A stretch of 64,000 nt of DNA from JAWVFM01 sp963739355 (GTDB lineage Bacteria > Actinomycetota > Thermoleophilia > Solirubrobacterales > 70-9), in assembly GCA_963739355.1 (NCBI GenBank), contig CAVUAD010000001.1, positions 1 to 64,000 of the forward strand, in the 5' to 3' direction. The position numbers and the translations under genes were made by a program. Positions within the stretch are counted from its first letter, which is position 1, and every line of letters starts with the position of its first letter. Positions 62,823 through 64,000 of the stretch are shown one piece after another. The notes beneath the pieces are model-generated. The model saw nothing but the letters and a program-made list of their open reading frames with translations. It had not been told where the DNA came from and did no database searches.

Positions 62823-64000
62823 CTAGGCGGGGGCGGCGTCCGGCGGGGCCGGCCGCCAGGCGAGCGCGACCCCCACGGCGAGGATGGCCCAGGTGGCGGG
62901 GTCCTCGAGAAAGCTCGCGTAGCCGAGCGTGTGCACGAGCATCGTGACGAAGAGCGCGGCAACCGTCGCCCGCGCGGGCGAGCCCCTCACTCCGCCCCCG
63001 AACAGCGCTGCGAGCGCGACGATGACCAGCGCAGCGTACACGGCGACTCCGATGATGCCCTGCTCGGCGGCGACGGTGATCGGGGTGTCGTGCGACGTCG
63101 TGGTCTTCGCCTTCTCGATCCGCGTGTAGAACGCCTCGCCGAACGAGCCCGAGCCGTAGCCCCAGACCGGCCGTGCCTTGGCGAGGTCGAGACCGCCGCG
63201 GATGAGGCTCGTGCGCCCGGCGCCGCCGCTCGAGACCTCCGTGCCATGCGCCCCAACCGCCAGTTCGTAGGCGCCCGCCGCGATCACCCCCGCGGCGACC
63301 GCGGCGACCGCGATCTTCGTGCCGAGCCGCGCCCAGGCCAGCACGAGGAGGGCCGCGAGGAGGGCCGCGAAGCTCGTGAGCGAGAAGCTGAACGCCAGCG
63401 CTGCGAGCGCCAGGACGGCCACGGCGGCGGCGGCAAGCGCGCGCTCGGCTCGCTCCTCCCATGCCATGAGTCCGGCGAGAGCGACCAGCGCCAGCGCCAG
63501 GTAGCGCCCGAAGATGTTCGGGTCCCGGAACAGGGAGTTGACGCGGAAGTAGATGTGGAGCGTGTTCTCCGCCCGGAGGTCGGCGTTGATCAGGAGGTCG
63601 CGGGTGGCGAACTCGACCAGGCCGATCGCCGCGAGGATCGCCGTGGCGGCGGCGATCGCCACAACCGTCCGGCGGAGCAGCTCACGCGACCAGTCGACCT
63701 CACGCAGGAGCGCGTAGAGCGCCGCGAACGGCACGTAGAAGAAAGCGGCGTTCTCAACCGCGTTCTTGACGTCGAGCGAGTAGAGGGCCTGGACGGCGTA
63801 GAGCACGAGGGCGGCGGCGAGCAGGCGGTCGAGAAGGACAGCCGCGCCCGACCGGGCCTGGTCCGCGGGCCAGCCGCGGCCACGGCTGCTCCAGGCGGCC
63901 GCCAGCAGGCCCGAGGCGATGACGGCGTAGAGCGGGACAAGGAGGCTCGACGTGGTGCCGCCGATGTCGATCGGCACCCGCAGCGGCAGGGCGAGCACCG
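62823..64000 (-). CDS. O-antigen ligase/polymerase (Wzy-like), N-terminus outside window
   Basis: At least 391 residues, running off the right edge; the first visible residues already lie in a membrane segment, so the N-terminus is missing. About ten helices and the conserved RVNSLFRDPNIFGRYLALAL and RPVWGYGSGSFGEAF motifs (ligase/polymerase Wzy_C pattern, with H in THDTPITV-like TSHDTPITVAAEQGIIG) are visible. It polymerises or ligates the flipped glycan units. It is directly upstream of the flippase and in the same operon. Confidence 0.88.
   Translation of the reverse strand, partial: VLALPLRVPIDIGGTTSSLLVPLYAVIASGLLAAAWSSRGRGWPADQARSGAAVLLDRLLAAALVLYAVQALYSLDVKNAVENAAFFYVPFAALYALLREVDWSRELLRRTVVAIAAATAILAAIGLVEFATRDLLINADLRAENTLHIYFRVNSLFRDPNIFGRYLALALVALAGLMAWEERAERALAAAAVAVLALAALAFSFSLTSFAALLAALLVLAWARLGTKIAVAAVAAGVIAAGAYELAVGAHGTEVSSGGAGRTSLIRGGLDLAKARPVWGYGSGSFGEAFYTRIEKAKTTTSHDTPITVAAEQGIIGVAVYAALVIVALAALFGGGVRGSPARATVAALFVTMLVHTLGYASFLEDPATWAILAVGVALAWRPAPPDAAPA

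Noticed and set aside
62821..63462. Longer 731-residue start for the flippase
   Set aside because: The extra part is an out-of-frame reading of the polymerase gene; the ATG at 62820 begins exactly at the family N-terminus.

Overview
The window is about 64 kb of GC-rich actinobacterial DNA and reads as two unlike segments joined near position 10,620. Positions 1 to about 10.6 kb resemble a Streptomyces- or Streptosporangium-like actinomycete by protein style. They hold a few intact genes (a partial adenylate kinase at the left edge, aldehyde dehydrogenase, DUF779, a P-loop kinase-like protein, an MFS transporter) among many broken ones (cupin, winged-helix regulator, alcohol dehydrogenase, AbrB-like protein, beta-propeller, CopG-type antitoxin, ISAzo13 transposase). 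From 10.62 kb to the right edge the gene content looks like Thermoleophilia (Solirubrobacterales-like): dense, mostly intact genes, many GTG starts and 4-base overlaps. The right part opens inside a leucine-dehydrogenase gene that has lost its front, so the join is either a recombination or insertion breakpoint or an assembly chimera.

Layout of the right part. 11-18 kb: serine hydrolase with two compensating frameshifts, lipB-lipA lipoate pair, flavin/F420 oxidoreductase, rhomboid protease, tRNA-Ala(TGC), a small-molecule kinase and glutamate dehydrogenase. 18-27 kb: very acidic protein, diguanylate cyclase, tRNA-Ala(CGC), drug exporter, and a cluster of HD-GYP/LuxR regulator, small dimeric-barrel protein and a ligand-binding protein without a signal peptide. 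27-42 kb: PAP2 enzyme, several hydrolases, greA, amidase, MarR/MFS divergent pair with a triple operator repeat, a large secreted hydrolase, GST, VOC protein, ECF sigma factor and another exporter.

41.8-43.3 kb is the most unusual stretch: four consecutive perfect hairpins, then two ~123-base near-identical elements flanking a fatty-acid-hydroxylase gene. Read on the minus strand, both elements fold with a closing stem, carry base changes that preserve pairing, and have a promoter-like -10 just before the stem. I treat them as candidate twin small RNA genes.

43-54 kb: a thiamine-diphosphate decarboxylase followed directly by an FAD/Fe-S D-2-hydroxyacid dehydrogenase; an SRPBCC protein divergent from a DrrAB-like ABC exporter; metF, an alpha/beta hydrolase, DUF3105 and an SDR. 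54-64 kb is a surface-polysaccharide locus: glycosyltransferases, an initiating sugar-phosphate transferase, two acyltransferase-fold proteins, a Wzx-type flippase and a Wzy-type polymerase/ligase. It is interrupted by a 13E12-type HNH endonuclease gene whose start codon lies inside a perfect Gram-positive SOS box.

All assignments come from reading the sequence and from memory of protein families; no database search was run.
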